Source: Cryobacterium sp. CG_9.6
GTDB taxonomy: Bacteria; Actinomycetota; Actinomycetes; Actinomycetales; Microbacteriaceae
Reading direction: 5' to 3'
Assembly (NCBI RefSeq): GCF_029893365.1
Contig: NZ_JARXUZ010000001.1
Coordinates: 744,001 to 808,000 of the forward strand
DNA length: 64,000 bases
Part shown: positions 27,001 to 34,788 of the stretch, piece after piece
How positions within the stretch are numbered: position 1 is the first letter of the stretch
How the letters are laid out: each line of letters starts with the position of its first letter
Position numbers and translations under genes: made by a program
Notes under the pieces: model-generated
What the model was told of the DNA's origin: nothing
Databases searched by the model: none
What the model saw: the letters and a program-made list of their open reading frames with translations, nothing else

Positions 27001-28612
27001 GTCGGCGGCGTCGAAGGCTGATGCGAGCGCTGCCAAGACGGCAGCGAAGACCGATGCGAGTGCTTCGAAGGCTGCGACGAAGACCGAAGCAACTGCTGCC
27101 AAAGCTGCCTCGAAGGATGAAGCAACTGCTTCGAAGGCTGCGTCGAAGACCGAAGCAACTGCTGCCAAGGCTGCGACAAAGACCGATTCGAGTTCCGCTA
27201 AGGCAGCGACCAAGTCTGATGCGAGCGCTGCCAAGGCTGCGTCGAAGGATGAAGCACTTGCTGCGAAGGCCGCGACGAAGACCGAAGCAACTGCTGCCAA
27301 GGCCGCGACCAAGTCTGATGCGAGTGCTGCGAAGGCCGCATCGAAGGATGAAGCAACTGCTGCGAAGGCCGCGACGAGTGCCTCGAAGAAGGATGCCGCG
27401 GCGGCGTTGAAGTCCGCTGCGGTGTCTGCACGGGCGTCGAGAACCGCCGCCAAGGTTGCGGCCAAGGGTGACTCGGCTGTGTCCACAGCTACAGCCGCAG
27501 CCGCTGCGCTCGCTGTCTCGGCCGCGGCTCAGCTGGCTAACACGAACGCTAAGACAGCCACGGGTGCCGACACCTCGGCGGGCAGCGACCACGATCGGCC
27601 TAGTCCTGATCAGGGTGACACGAACGTCACAGCCCCACGTGAGGCGAGCGATCAGGCCGCGGCGGACACCCGCAACGAACCCGCGGGTCCCTCCACGGAT
27701 TCCGACGCCGACGCCCACACCCCCGTCGATCCTGCCTCGGATAACACGGACACCGCTTTTGCACGGACGCGTCCCGTCGAACCGGCTTCGCCGATTGTGC
27801 AGCCAAGCGCCGAACCAGCGCGAAAGCCGGCGCCATCAAACACGGACCGGTGGGCGCCTCCCGCCCGTGAGGCGACGCCCAACACCCCGCTGCCGACGCT
27901 TCCGGAGTGGAGGCTTACCGACCCGACGCCTGCTGGCCAGGCGTCTGCTGACCCGGCGCTTGCCGACCGGGGGCCTGCCGACTCGAGGAGTGTGGATCGG
28001 ACGTCCGCTCCGGCGACGCCCGCGGAGCCGAAGAGTGCCGAGTCGAAGAGGCCGGAACCGATGCCCGCTGAGCAGACGACTGCGGAGCCGACGACTGCTG
28101 GGCAAAGGCCTGCTGGGCAGAGGACAGCGGAGCCGACATCCGTGGAGCCGAAGAGTGTCAACCCGACGCCTGCTGACTTGAGGAGGGCGGAGTCGCCGCC
28201 CGCGCAGCCGACACGCGGGGAGCCTGCGCCCGCAGAGCCGACCCCAGCGGAGCCGAGGAATGCGGAGCCGACATCCGCTGGCGTGAGGAGTGCGGAGCCG
28301 ACGCCCGCTGAGACGACCCCTGCGGCGCCGAAGTCCGCGGAGCCGACCCCCGCGGCACCGACGCCCGCAGAGCGGACGCGCCAGCCCGAAGCCGCGCAGC
28401 CCTACATTTCTCCGTGGGCGCCCCCCGCCCGGGACGCTTCGACACCGGGTGAGGCATCGCTGCCGCCGGCAGGTCCGCGCAGATCAACCTTTGAGTCACC
28501 GTCTGACCGAGCCGCACGTGTGCGTCCGCGGGCACCGATTCCGCGACCGTTGCCCCCGACCGTCCCTGACGAGACCCCGACCACGCCCGAGGAGGCCGAC
28601 AATGCCCAGTAA
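24035..28612 (+). CDS. Very large membrane glycosyltransferase (GT2 domain) with 11-residue-repeat and Pro-rich tail
   Basis: A 1525-residue protein. Residues 1-210 are a GT2 domain (ILVARNGAKHLERTLEAL, VDCGSTDATAKLL, DSLDFCVRVRLAGYRV). About a dozen membrane segments follow between roughly 245 and 735, then an outside domain of about 150 residues (starting ALTIVAVPLLAAYPL, NKGLDRTQPAFIDAEAQI), and a last helix near 905-925 (LLATLAAVVVIGITVLL). The cytoplasmic tail is basic (ARENARLAKAKPRRRRSKT), then carries eleven 11-residue repeats at 995-1115, an Ala-rich stretch, and a Pro/Ala/Glu-rich region at about 1220-1450. GT2 proteins of this type lie next to whiB2 in many Actinobacteria and are thought to work on envelope glycans; the long tail is unusual. 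It overlaps the DUF5719 gene by 11 bases. Confidence 0.88.
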   Translation: MQPRVTAILVARNGAKHLERTLEALARQTRQPDIVITVDCGSTDATAKLLGDSGPTQFIAASADLSFWAALAAAVRVIAAPEHDREMLWLLAQDSAPEPGALAALLAQLEISPSVAVAGPKIMEWVAGEYIHEFGLTMTPGGSTVTLVESELDQGQHDGLSDVLAVSAGGMLVRHTVWNELDGFDPALPVIDDSLDFCVRVRLAGYRVSVVAAARAASAGAGVAGANESSRGRPRRRRVRAERSAQLHRRLVYSAGWALLFHWLSLVPLAFLRSIGQLLKKEPGAVLGEFAAAFGAAFHLGRVARARRRLASTKKLGWTSIASLRVTSAEMRRRRALQREASLAGIRGDRPEIRFFASGGAWTLLASGLLSAIIFAPLLNARSLTGGGMLPLSDNVTELWSSATYGWRDVGLGFVGAADPFSAVLAVLGSLTAWAPSFSLVLLYLLALPLAALGAWMAATRFTERGALRAIAAVLWVLAPTFLSALSTGRPAAILVHLLLPWLFFAGFSAARSWSASASAALLFAAIVACSPSLAPALLVLWLIAVATSGRSVMRFIGIPLPALALFAPLIVEQGLRGNWLGLFADPGLPLSTAPVSGLQLALGFPSGGLGGWIALLDDQGIPGVTADILVPVLLIPLALLALTALLLNGARSGAVALLLAVLGLGTALAANHLFVASVGSDTISVWSGAGLSLYWMGLVGAAVIALRALRRVAFAPGITAVIALTIVAVPLLAAYPLQTSLVNKGLDRTQPAFIDAEAQINPRVGTLQITPQVDGGIRAVVMRGSGAVLNQQSTLESTDQVPTQEQRELATLAGNLASRSGLDAAQGLADFGIRFVVLQAAGGSPEAEATAIRTATALDGNAALAPVGDTSFGRLWQHDVSAAERASAEIPPNAGGLYGLLATLAAVVVIGITVLLSIPTGAGREAVRQANRDAVRRAARENARLAKAKPRRRRSKTVADAAVPAAVTPGVPGTPLEPAVSLVSRRELSAASKADASAAKTAAKTDASASKAATKTEATAAKAASKDEATASKAASKTEATAAKAATKTDSSSAKAATKSDASAAKAASKDEALAAKAATKTEATAAKAATKSDASAAKAASKDEATAAKAATSASKKDAAAALKSAAVSARASRTAAKVAAKGDSAVSTATAAAAALAVSAAAQLANTNAKTATGADTSAGSDHDRPSPDQGDTNVTAPREASDQAAADTRNEPAGPSTDSDADAHTPVDPASDNTDTAFARTRPVEPASPIVQPSAEPARKPAPSNTDRWAPPAREATPNTPLPTLPEWRLTDPTPAGQASADPALADRGPADSRSVDRTSAPATPAEPKSAESKRPEPMPAEQTTAEPTTAGQRPAGQRTAEPTSVEPKSVNPTPADLRRAESPPAQPTRGEPAPAEPTPAEPRNAEPTSAGVRSAEPTPAETTPAAPKSAEPTPAAPTPAERTRQPEAAQPYISPWAPPARDASTPGEASLPPAGPRRSTFESPSDRAARVRPRAPIPRPLPPTVPDETPTTPEEADNAQ
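27017..27379 (+). repeat. 33-bp minisatellite encoding eleven 11-residue repeats
   Basis: In frame with the large glycosyltransferase (residues 995-1115). Consensus of the 11-mers is [TSD][DE]A[TS]AAKAA[TS]K, for example TEATAAKAATK, DEATASKAASK and SDASAAKAASK. The 33-base units are highly alike at DNA level, so copy number could vary by slippage. The 11-residue period and the A-A-K-A pattern resemble group 3 LEA protein repeats. Confidence 0.88.
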
Positions 28613-30062
28613 CTCCGCACCGGCTCGTGTCGGCAAGCGCGCGCTCACCGCCACCGTTGGCCTCGTGGGGATCGCCCTCACCGTGGGGCTCGTTGGCGGC
28701 GGCATTCTGCTGCCCGTGCCCACGATTGAGGCCTCTGCGATGTCGGAAGTCGTCATTCCAATGCCCACTGTGCAGCAACGTGTTTGTCCGGGACCCGTGC
28801 TGAATCTGGCTGAGGATTCGAGTCAGGCGCAGGCGGCGACATCCGTTGGTCAGGCCGAAGTCGTGTCGTCCGCTCGGGCCACCGCTGCGAGCGAGGATGC
28901 CCTCACCGTGCCCACGAGCGACCTCACGGCGGTCGACAATACGTCGGGAACGGGGGCGCCCCTGTTGCTCAGCCTGCCCGCTGAGCCCGGTGCCACCACG
29001 GCGCCACTGATTGCCGGCAGTCAGTCGCAGGTCGTGGCGACCGAAACAATTGCCGGCTTCACGGCGGCCGCGTGCGCCGAGGCCACGAGTGATGCCTGGC
29101 TTGTGGGCGGGTCAACCGACGTGGGCCGCACGAGCCTGGTGCTGCTGAGTAACCCGACGACCGTTCTCGCCACGGTGGATCTCACCGTGTTCGGTGAAAC
29201 CGGTGCGGTGGATGCTCCCGGTGCGACGGGAATTCTCGTGCAGCCCGGGGAGCAGCGCGTGATCTCGCTCGCGGGGCTCGCGCCCAACCTTCGATCGCCC
29301 GTTGTGCACGTTGAGTCGCGCGGCGGACAAACCACGGCAACGCTCGAGCAGAGCAGTATTCAGGGTATTGAGCCCGGCGGCGTGGAACTCATTGCCCCCT
29401 CGACCGGCCCGAGCCTTCGCCAGGTGATTGCCGGGGTGCGGCTGCTGGTACCACCCGCGGCCGATGCGAACGGCACGGATGCCGGGGTGGCCGAGGGCAC
29501 GCCAAGCGTTCGCATTCTCGTGACGGGCATCGAGCCGGCCACCGTTCAGGTGGGTGTCGTCAGCTCAACGGCTGGTGCGGACGGAACCTCGAACGAGGTT
29601 GAACTCGCGCCGGGCGTCGTCACGGAGGTTGCGCTGCCTGAGCTCACCGAGGGGACATTCTCAATTGATGTCACCTCCGATCAGCCGATCGTGGCGGCAG
29701 CTCGCACCGAAACCGTGGGAACAGCGGGCAAGGATTTCTCCTGGTTCACGGCATCCGAAACACTCACTGATGATTTCTTGGTGAGCGTTGCTCCCGGCCC
29801 CGGCCCGGTTCTGCACCTCGTCAACCCACTGACAGCGGATGCCCGCATCTCGCTCGCACCGGAGGGTGGCACCCGCGCAACGGTGGCAGTGCCGGCCGGT
29901 GCCCAGGTGGACCTGCCGCTCGTGGCCGGAACGAACTACGTCGTAACCGGTGTGGAGTCGGTTGTGGCAGCGGTGGGGTATTCCGGGGATGGAGCGCTGT
30001 CGTCGTTCACGGTGCGACCCGCCGGTCCGCTCGCGGCTCCGATTACCGTGTACCTGCGCTGA
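28602..30062 (+). CDS. DUF5719 family secreted/membrane-anchored protein
   Basis: A 486-residue protein with an uncleaved-looking N-terminal helix at about residues 17-40 (VGLVGIALTVGLVGGGILL) and a long outside part rich in beta-strand pattern (Val/Thr/Gly), including CPGPVLNLAE near 63 and repeated SLVLLSNPTTVLATVDLTV-type sequence. DUF5719 proteins regularly follow the large GT2 gene near whiB2 in Actinobacteria; their role is unknown, perhaps as a cell-surface partner of the transferase. The frame is open from 28290, but GAGGAGG 6 bases before the ATG at 28602 fixes the start, which overlaps the GT gene by 11 bases. Confidence 0.88.
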   Translation: MPSNSAPARVGKRALTATVGLVGIALTVGLVGGGILLPVPTIEASAMSEVVIPMPTVQQRVCPGPVLNLAEDSSQAQAATSVGQAEVVSSARATAASEDALTVPTSDLTAVDNTSGTGAPLLLSLPAEPGATTAPLIAGSQSQVVATETIAGFTAAACAEATSDAWLVGGSTDVGRTSLVLLSNPTTVLATVDLTVFGETGAVDAPGATGILVQPGEQRVISLAGLAPNLRSPVVHVESRGGQTTATLEQSSIQGIEPGGVELIAPSTGPSLRQVIAGVRLLVPPAADANGTDAGVAEGTPSVRILVTGIEPATVQVGVVSSTAGADGTSNEVELAPGVVTEVALPELTEGTFSIDVTSDQPIVAAARTETVGTAGKDFSWFTASETLTDDFLVSVAPGPGPVLHLVNPLTADARISLAPEGGTRATVAVPAGAQVDLPLVAGTNYVVTGVESVVAAVGYSGDGALSSFTVRPAGPLAAPITVYLR

Positions 30063-30079
30063 CCAGTGCCGCTGGGTGG

Positions 30080-30182
30080 GCCGGCTGGTGCCGCGTGGCG
30101 GGCACTTTGTCGCTCGGGGCACTCGTTTGCTCGCTGGGCACTTGTTCAAACGAGTGCCCGGCGGTCAAACGAGTGCCGCGAC
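30080..30182. repeat. Repeat family C, solitary unit
   Basis: Directly after the DUF5719 stop: GGCACTCGTTTG pairs with CAAACGAGTGCC, with GGGCACTT and a second copy AAACGAGTGCCGCG nearby. The same motifs make up the array at 41.9-42.8 kb. It could act as a 3'-end structure for DUF5719. Confidence 0.75.
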
Positions 30183-30280
30183 GGTTGGGGCGGGCTTGAG
30201 CGCACCGCGGATGGCCCCCGGTTGAGATATTCCCCTGTGGATAACTCCCGCGCGGCCTCGATGTGCCCTACATTGACCGC

Positions 30281-30850
30281 ATGCGCATACTTGTTCGTAG
30301 AATTCTGGCCGGCTCGGCGGTGCTCACCGCGCTGGCACTAGCCGGATGCGCCGCAGCCCCGATCCCGACCTGGACGAACAGCCCTGACCCGGTCGTGGCG
30401 CCGGTTTTCGCCTCGAACGATGAGGCTCTCGCCGCTGCCGTGACGTCGTACGAGGCGTACGGCGCCATGTCGAACCAAATCACAAATGAGGGCGGAGTGA
30501 ATCCCGAGCGCATCACTGATTTTGTGAGTGATGCTTACCTTGCCGTGGTGCTTGGCTCATTTGCAAGCGTTCAGGATGATGGCCTAGTTGGCTCTGGATC
30601 GTCAGCCTTCGACACCGTTTCCTTGGTGAGATACGACGATGATTCTGCTGCATCGGCCTCAGTGCGCGTGTACCTTTGCCTCGATGTGACAGACGTCGTT
30701 TTCACTGATTTGGGCGGGAACGTGACAACCCCACCGGAAAGACGGAACCGAATTCCGCTTGAAGTCTCACTAATATCAAGCCCGAGTGCGTCGACGAAGC
30801 TCGTAGTGGACAAGGAGGAAACATGGCCAGGCAACGATTTCTGCTCATAG
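30281..30850 (+). CDS. Lipoprotein, unknown function
   Basis: A 189-residue protein with a lipoprotein signal peptide: basic MRILVRR, hydrophobic core and lipobox LALAGC with Cys23, where lipid would be attached. The mature part is acidic, with no motif I recognise; two Cys (in YLCLDV and near the C-terminus NDFCS) could form a disulfide. The ATG at 30281 fits the signal peptide better than the upstream start at 30263. It overlaps the next secreted protein gene by 28 bases, so the two are likely made together and may act together at the cell surface. Confidence 0.82.
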   Translation: MRILVRRILAGSAVLTALALAGCAAAPIPTWTNSPDPVVAPVFASNDEALAAAVTSYEAYGAMSNQITNEGGVNPERITDFVSDAYLAVVLGSFASVQDDGLVGSGSSAFDTVSLVRYDDDSAASASVRVYLCLDVTDVVFTDLGGNVTTPPERRNRIPLEVSLISSPSASTKLVVDKEETWPGNDFCS

Positions 30851-31671
30851 GACTGGTTGCTTTGACCGTGGTTGCCTTTTTGTTTGCCGGTCCCCCGGCC
30901 TTCGCATGTACAACTTCGGATTACGCAGCCGGTAGATGCACTGGGGCTAGCAGTGACGGCAAGGTAGTCACTGTCAAGGCGGACGGGAGGGCCTCGACAC
31001 CGGGAGTGAGAGGTGACTTTGGGCCACAACCGCAGCGAAGTGGAAACAAGGGGACAGGGACGCCAGCGGCACCACCGCCGGTGTTTGTCCCGGCGAAGTT
31101 TGGGATTGGGGGGTCGTTCGGCAAGCCGACCGTGGTTCCTGTGCCGGCCGTGCCGTTGCCGGTGTGTGCGTCATGCACCGCGCCGTCGATCACGACGGTG
31201 AGTGATCTCGCCGGGTTTGCGCCGATGGTTCCCACCCAGTCGGTGGAGCCCAATGGGTTGGCGCTGGTGGGGTTGGCGGCGAATTTTGTGGCGGACGCAT
31301 CCGTTCATGTGGTGTCGGGAACATTGCTCGGCAGCGTGGCCGAAGTGCGCTTTACGCCGGCGGCGTTTCGCTGGAATTTTGGTGACGGGGGTACGCGCTC
31401 GTCGGTTTCGGGCGGGGCAAGCTGGGCCGACCTCGGCGTTCCGGAGTTCTCCGATACCGATACCAGCCACGTTTACGAGGAGCGTGGTGATTTTGTGGCC
31501 GGACTGACGGTGGATTACACCGCTGAGTATCGCGTGGGTGGCGGTGGGTGGATCGCGGTGAGCGGCGCGCTCTCGGCGACAGCGGATCCACTCACGGTGG
31601 CGGTGCGGCGCATCAAGACAGTGTTGGTGGCGGAGGACTGCATCCAGAATCCGGCCGGAGTGGGCTGCTGA
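30823..31671 (+). CDS. Secreted protein with PKD-like domain
   Basis: A 282-residue protein with a clear signal peptide (MARQRFLLIGLVALTVVAFL, cleavage likely after PAFA near residue 29). A Pro-rich linker (residues 65-115) is followed by a PKD-type beta-sandwich signature: FRWNFGDGGTRSSV near 187 and TSHVYEERGDFVAGLTVDY near 221. PKD domains mediate protein or glycan contacts outside the cell. AAGGAGG six bases before the ATG is a strong ribosome site inside the lipoprotein gene. No sorting signal or anchor is seen. Confidence 0.87.
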   Translation: MARQRFLLIGLVALTVVAFLFAGPPAFACTTSDYAAGRCTGASSDGKVVTVKADGRASTPGVRGDFGPQPQRSGNKGTGTPAAPPPVFVPAKFGIGGSFGKPTVVPVPAVPLPVCASCTAPSITTVSDLAGFAPMVPTQSVEPNGLALVGLAANFVADASVHVVSGTLLGSVAEVRFTPAAFRWNFGDGGTRSSVSGGASWADLGVPEFSDTDTSHVYEERGDFVAGLTVDYTAEYRVGGGGWIAVSGALSATADPLTVAVRRIKTVLVAEDCIQNPAGVGC

Positions 31672-31689
31672 AGCGGCCCGAGAGCCGGG

Positions 31690-32655
31690 TTAGCGGTGGC
31701 GATGGTCCACGAAGGAGAGTCGCGGTCCATGGCGGGGTTTCTGGGCGGTGCCGCTTACCTCGAGTAGGCGCACGACGCGATAGCGATGCGGGCGCCACTT
31801 GTGCATGGCCTCCACCATCTGCGCATCGGTGAAGGACCGGCCGAAGAGTGAGTGCCCCACCACATCGGCGAGATGATAATCGCCCACCGACAGGGCATCG
31901 GCGTCCCCAAAAGCGCGCTGCGCCACCTCGGCGGCGGTCCATACGCCAATTCCCGGCACGACGCGGAGGCGAGCGGATGCATCGGCTGTGCTCAGCGTTG
32001 CGGCAGCCTCAAGTTGGCGGGCAAGCCCAAGGCACACCTGCACGACCCCGGCGCGCCGGGGGTCAACGCCGGCCTTGTGCCATTCCCAGGAGGGAATGAG
32101 CTGCCAGGTTCGAGTGGACGGAACCACCATCATTCCCCGCGGTGCCGGGCCGGGAGCCGGCGTGCCATAAGCGCTCACCAGTCGCCGCCAGGAGGCCATC
32201 GCCTGCACGCCGATCACCTTCTGCTCCAGAATGGCGGGGATGAGCGATTCCATCACCCGGCTGGTGCGGGGGATGCGGAGTCCCGGCCAGCGTCGGTGGG
32301 CGTCGTTCAGGCGGGCGTCGTCGGGGGTGAAAGTCGATGGGTCGTCGAGAGCGCCGGCCATGTCCGGTGCCACGGCCACAGCGGCACGGGCACCCGCGCC
32401 CCAGGCCTCGCAGCGGATGGTGTGCAATCCGGTTTGCGTGAATCGCAGGGACGCTGGGCCGTCGGGGGTGAGTGTCGTGCGCCAAATGGCGCCATCAGCG
32501 GCGACGCCATGCGTGGGGTCGTAGGCGCCGTGGCGCAGCGTCGATAGTGTGAGGGCCAGGGTCGTGGCGAACGGAGCCTGCCAGGTTGAGGAGGCATCGG
32601 CGCGCTGATCCGACGCGGCGGTGCCGTCATTCGGGTGGGGCGGGGAGGCATCCAT
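31690..32655 (-). CDS. AlkA-like DNA-3-methyladenine glycosylase (HhH-GPD superfamily)
   Basis: A 321-residue protein. The C-terminal ~190 residues hold the HhH-GPD fold: VMESLIPAILEQKVIGVQA near 138, the helix-hairpin-helix LRVVPGIGVWTAAEVAQRAF near 235, and ADALSVGDYHLADVVG with the catalytic Asp. Such enzymes remove alkylated purines from DNA. The N-terminal ~125 residues resemble the AlkA N-domain (LTLSTLRHGAYDPTH, IWRTTLTPDGPASLRF). The frame is open to 32793; the ATG at 32655 is chosen because AAGGA lies 5 bases upstream and the longer version would run towards the divergent mtnP start. Confidence 0.88.
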   Translation of the reverse strand: MDASPPHPNDGTAASDQRADASSTWQAPFATTLALTLSTLRHGAYDPTHGVAADGAIWRTTLTPDGPASLRFTQTGLHTIRCEAWGAGARAAVAVAPDMAGALDDPSTFTPDDARLNDAHRRWPGLRIPRTSRVMESLIPAILEQKVIGVQAMASWRRLVSAYGTPAPGPAPRGMMVVPSTRTWQLIPSWEWHKAGVDPRRAGVVQVCLGLARQLEAAATLSTADASARLRVVPGIGVWTAAEVAQRAFGDADALSVGDYHLADVVGHSLFGRSFTDAQMVEAMHKWRPHRYRVVRLLEVSGTAQKPRHGPRLSFVDHRHR

Positions 32656-32814
32656 CGTGTCCTTCGGGTGTTCCCTCCAAGAATAGGTACGCGCGCTGAC
32701 AGTGCCATGATCGCCCACCTCGACCGACACGGTTCGCTGACCCCCGAAAGAGACCACCCGGGCACGGAGCGTGAAAGACTGACGGAACACCACTGCGACG
32801 TCTGGGAGCCATCC

Positions 32815-33720
32815 GTGACCATCACCACCCCCGCGAAAGCGAGGGTCGCCGTCATCGGCGGCTCAGGACTCTATGAACTCTTCGACGAGAGCCAGTCCAC
32901 CACCCACCAGATCGCCACGCCCTACGGAACCGCCGAGGTCACCATCGGTGAGCGCGCCGGCCGCACGGTTGCCTTTCTCCCGCGGCACGGCACCGGGCAC
33001 AGCGAGGCACCGCACCTCATCAACTACCGTGCCAACATCTGGGCGCTCGCCTCGATCGGCGTGCGCGCCATCATCTCGTCCGCCGCGGTGGGCGGCGTGA
33101 GTCCCGAATACCCGCCGGGAATTCTGGTGGTGACCGACCAGTTCATCGACCGCACCACGGGCCGCGCCGACACCTTCTTCGACCGCGGTTCCGTGCAGCA
33201 CCTCGCTGCGGCCGACCCCTTCGACCCCACTCTGCGCCGCATCGCCATCGCGGCGCTCACCGACCTCGGCGAGGACTTTGCGCCCACGGGCACGGTCGTT
33301 GTCATTCAGGGTCCGCGCTTCTCCACCCGCGCCGAGTCCGTCTGGTACCGCTCCATGAGCGCCCACATTGTGAACATGACGCAGTACCCCGAAGTCGTGC
33401 TTGCCGCCGAACTCAACATGGGCACGGTCAACCTCTCGTTCGTCACCGACGCGGACGCCGGCCTCGCTCCGAGTGAGAACATCGAAGCGGATGCCGCCGA
33501 GCCCGCGTCCCACACCGAAGACGTGGTCTCCGCGTCTCTCGTGTTCCATCGGTTGCGGGCGGCGCAACCGCGCATCCTCCGGGCCATCGACGCGATTCTT
33601 CGCGGGATGCCGGAGAACTTCGAACCGCGGGAACTGATTGCCAGTGCCGCGGTGACTGCTGCGTTGGCGCGCGAGGCCATGAATCTCGACGAGGCATCCG
33701 CGGGGGTACACACCTCATGA
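32815..33720 (+). CDS. mtnP: S-methyl-5'-thioadenosine phosphorylase
   Basis: A 301-residue purine nucleoside phosphorylase family protein that would split methylthioadenosine to adenine and methylthioribose-1-phosphate. Motifs: VAVIGGSGLYELFD near residue 10, FLPRHGTGHSEAPHLINYRA near 56 (MTAP-type phosphate site), VVIQGPRFSTRAES near 164, and NMTQYPEVVLAAELNMG near 190. The usual TDYD at the purine site reads TDADAG here, a small departure. The start is a GTG at 32815 with GGGAG seven bases upstream. It overlaps the epimerase gene by 4 bases. Confidence 0.9.
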   Translation: MTITTPAKARVAVIGGSGLYELFDESQSTTHQIATPYGTAEVTIGERAGRTVAFLPRHGTGHSEAPHLINYRANIWALASIGVRAIISSAAVGGVSPEYPPGILVVTDQFIDRTTGRADTFFDRGSVQHLAAADPFDPTLRRIAIAALTDLGEDFAPTGTVVVIQGPRFSTRAESVWYRSMSAHIVNMTQYPEVVLAAELNMGTVNLSFVTDADAGLAPSENIEADAAEPASHTEDVVSASLVFHRLRAAQPRILRAIDAILRGMPENFEPRELIASAAVTAALAREAMNLDEASAGVHTS

Positions 33721-34778
33721 CACACCTTCTGGTGACCGGTGGCGCCGGCTTCATCGGCAGCGCCATTGTGGAGCAGGCGCTCGACCGCGGTTGGCAGGTG
33801 CGCGTGATCGATTCGCTGCGCGCCGACGTGCACGGCGCTCCTCCCGAGATCGACCCGCGCGTGGACTTCATTCACGGCGACGTCACGAAACCCCGCGATG
33901 TCGAGGCCGCCCTCGACGGAATCGACGTGGTCTGCCACCAGGCTGCCAAGGTAGGCCTCGGCGTGGACTTCGCTGATGCCCCCGACTACGTCGCGAGCAA
34001 TGAGGTGGGCACGGCCGTGCTGCTGGCGGCCATGGCCGTTGCCGCAGTCGACCGGCTGGTGCTGGCGTCGTCGATGGTGGTCTACGGCGAGGGCAGCTAC
34101 CTGAGCCATCACGGCTCGGCCCGCCCCGGACCCCGCCGGGCGATCGACCTGGATAATGGCCGGTTTGACCCGGTGGATGAGGTGACCGGCGACCGCCTAC
34201 ACCCCGCTCTGATCTCGGAGGACGACCCGCTCGACCCGCGCAACGTGTATGCCAGCACGAAGCTCGGCCAGGAGTATCTCTCCACGGCGTGGGCTCGGTC
34301 CACGGGTGGGCGTGCCATCGCGCTGCGGTACCACAATGTGTACGGGCCGGGTATGCCGCAGAACACGCCCTATGCCGGCGTCGCCTCGCTGTTTCGCTCC
34401 GCCCTGCAGCGCGGCGAGGCCCCGCGGGTGTTCGAAGATGGCGCCCAGCGCCGGGACTTCGTGCATGTGCGTGACATCGCATCCGCCAACCTGGCTGCCA
34501 TCGACTTCACCCACAACGCCCCGGCCGAGCTCTTTCGCCCGTTCAACGTGGGTAGTGGAACCGTGCACACCATCGGCGAAATGGCGGTGGCCCTCGCGGC
34601 AGCAGCGCACGGCCCCGCACCTGTTGTAACGGGGGAGTATCGCCTCGGCGACGTGCGCCACATCACCGCGTCGTCGGCACGCCTCCGCAGCGAATTACAG
34701 TGGATGCCCGCCGTCACCTTCGAGGACGGCATGCGAGAGTTCGCCACGGCTCCGCTCCGCGCGGCGGTGCAGCGCTAA
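33717..34778 (+). CDS. NAD-dependent epimerase/dehydratase
   Basis: A 353-residue extended short-chain dehydrogenase. LLVTGGAGFIGSAIVEQAL at residues 4-22 binds NAD; LASSMVVYG carries the Ser and NVYASTKLGQEYL the YxxxK pair. RYHNVYGPGMPQNTPYAGVA matches UDP-glucose 4-epimerase / dTDP-glucose dehydratase relatives. The actual sugar nucleotide is unknown. It is translationally coupled to mtnP (ATGA overlap) and convergent with the histidine kinase, whose stop lies 10 bases away. It may supply sugars for the glycosyltransferases at 36-44 kb. Confidence 0.88.
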   Translation: MTHLLVTGGAGFIGSAIVEQALDRGWQVRVIDSLRADVHGAPPEIDPRVDFIHGDVTKPRDVEAALDGIDVVCHQAAKVGLGVDFADAPDYVASNEVGTAVLLAAMAVAAVDRLVLASSMVVYGEGSYLSHHGSARPGPRRAIDLDNGRFDPVDEVTGDRLHPALISEDDPLDPRNVYASTKLGQEYLSTAWARSTGGRAIALRYHNVYGPGMPQNTPYAGVASLFRSALQRGEAPRVFEDGAQRRDFVHVRDIASANLAAIDFTHNAPAELFRPFNVGSGTVHTIGEMAVALAAAAHGPAPVVTGEYRLGDVRHITASSARLRSELQWMPAVTFEDGMREFATAPLRAAVQR

Positions 34779-34788
34779 CGAGGTGGCC

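Noticed and set aside
28290..28601. Upstream extension of DUF5719
   Set aside because: Overlaps the Pro/Ala/Glu tail of the glycosyltransferase in another frame; a strong ribosome site marks 28602.
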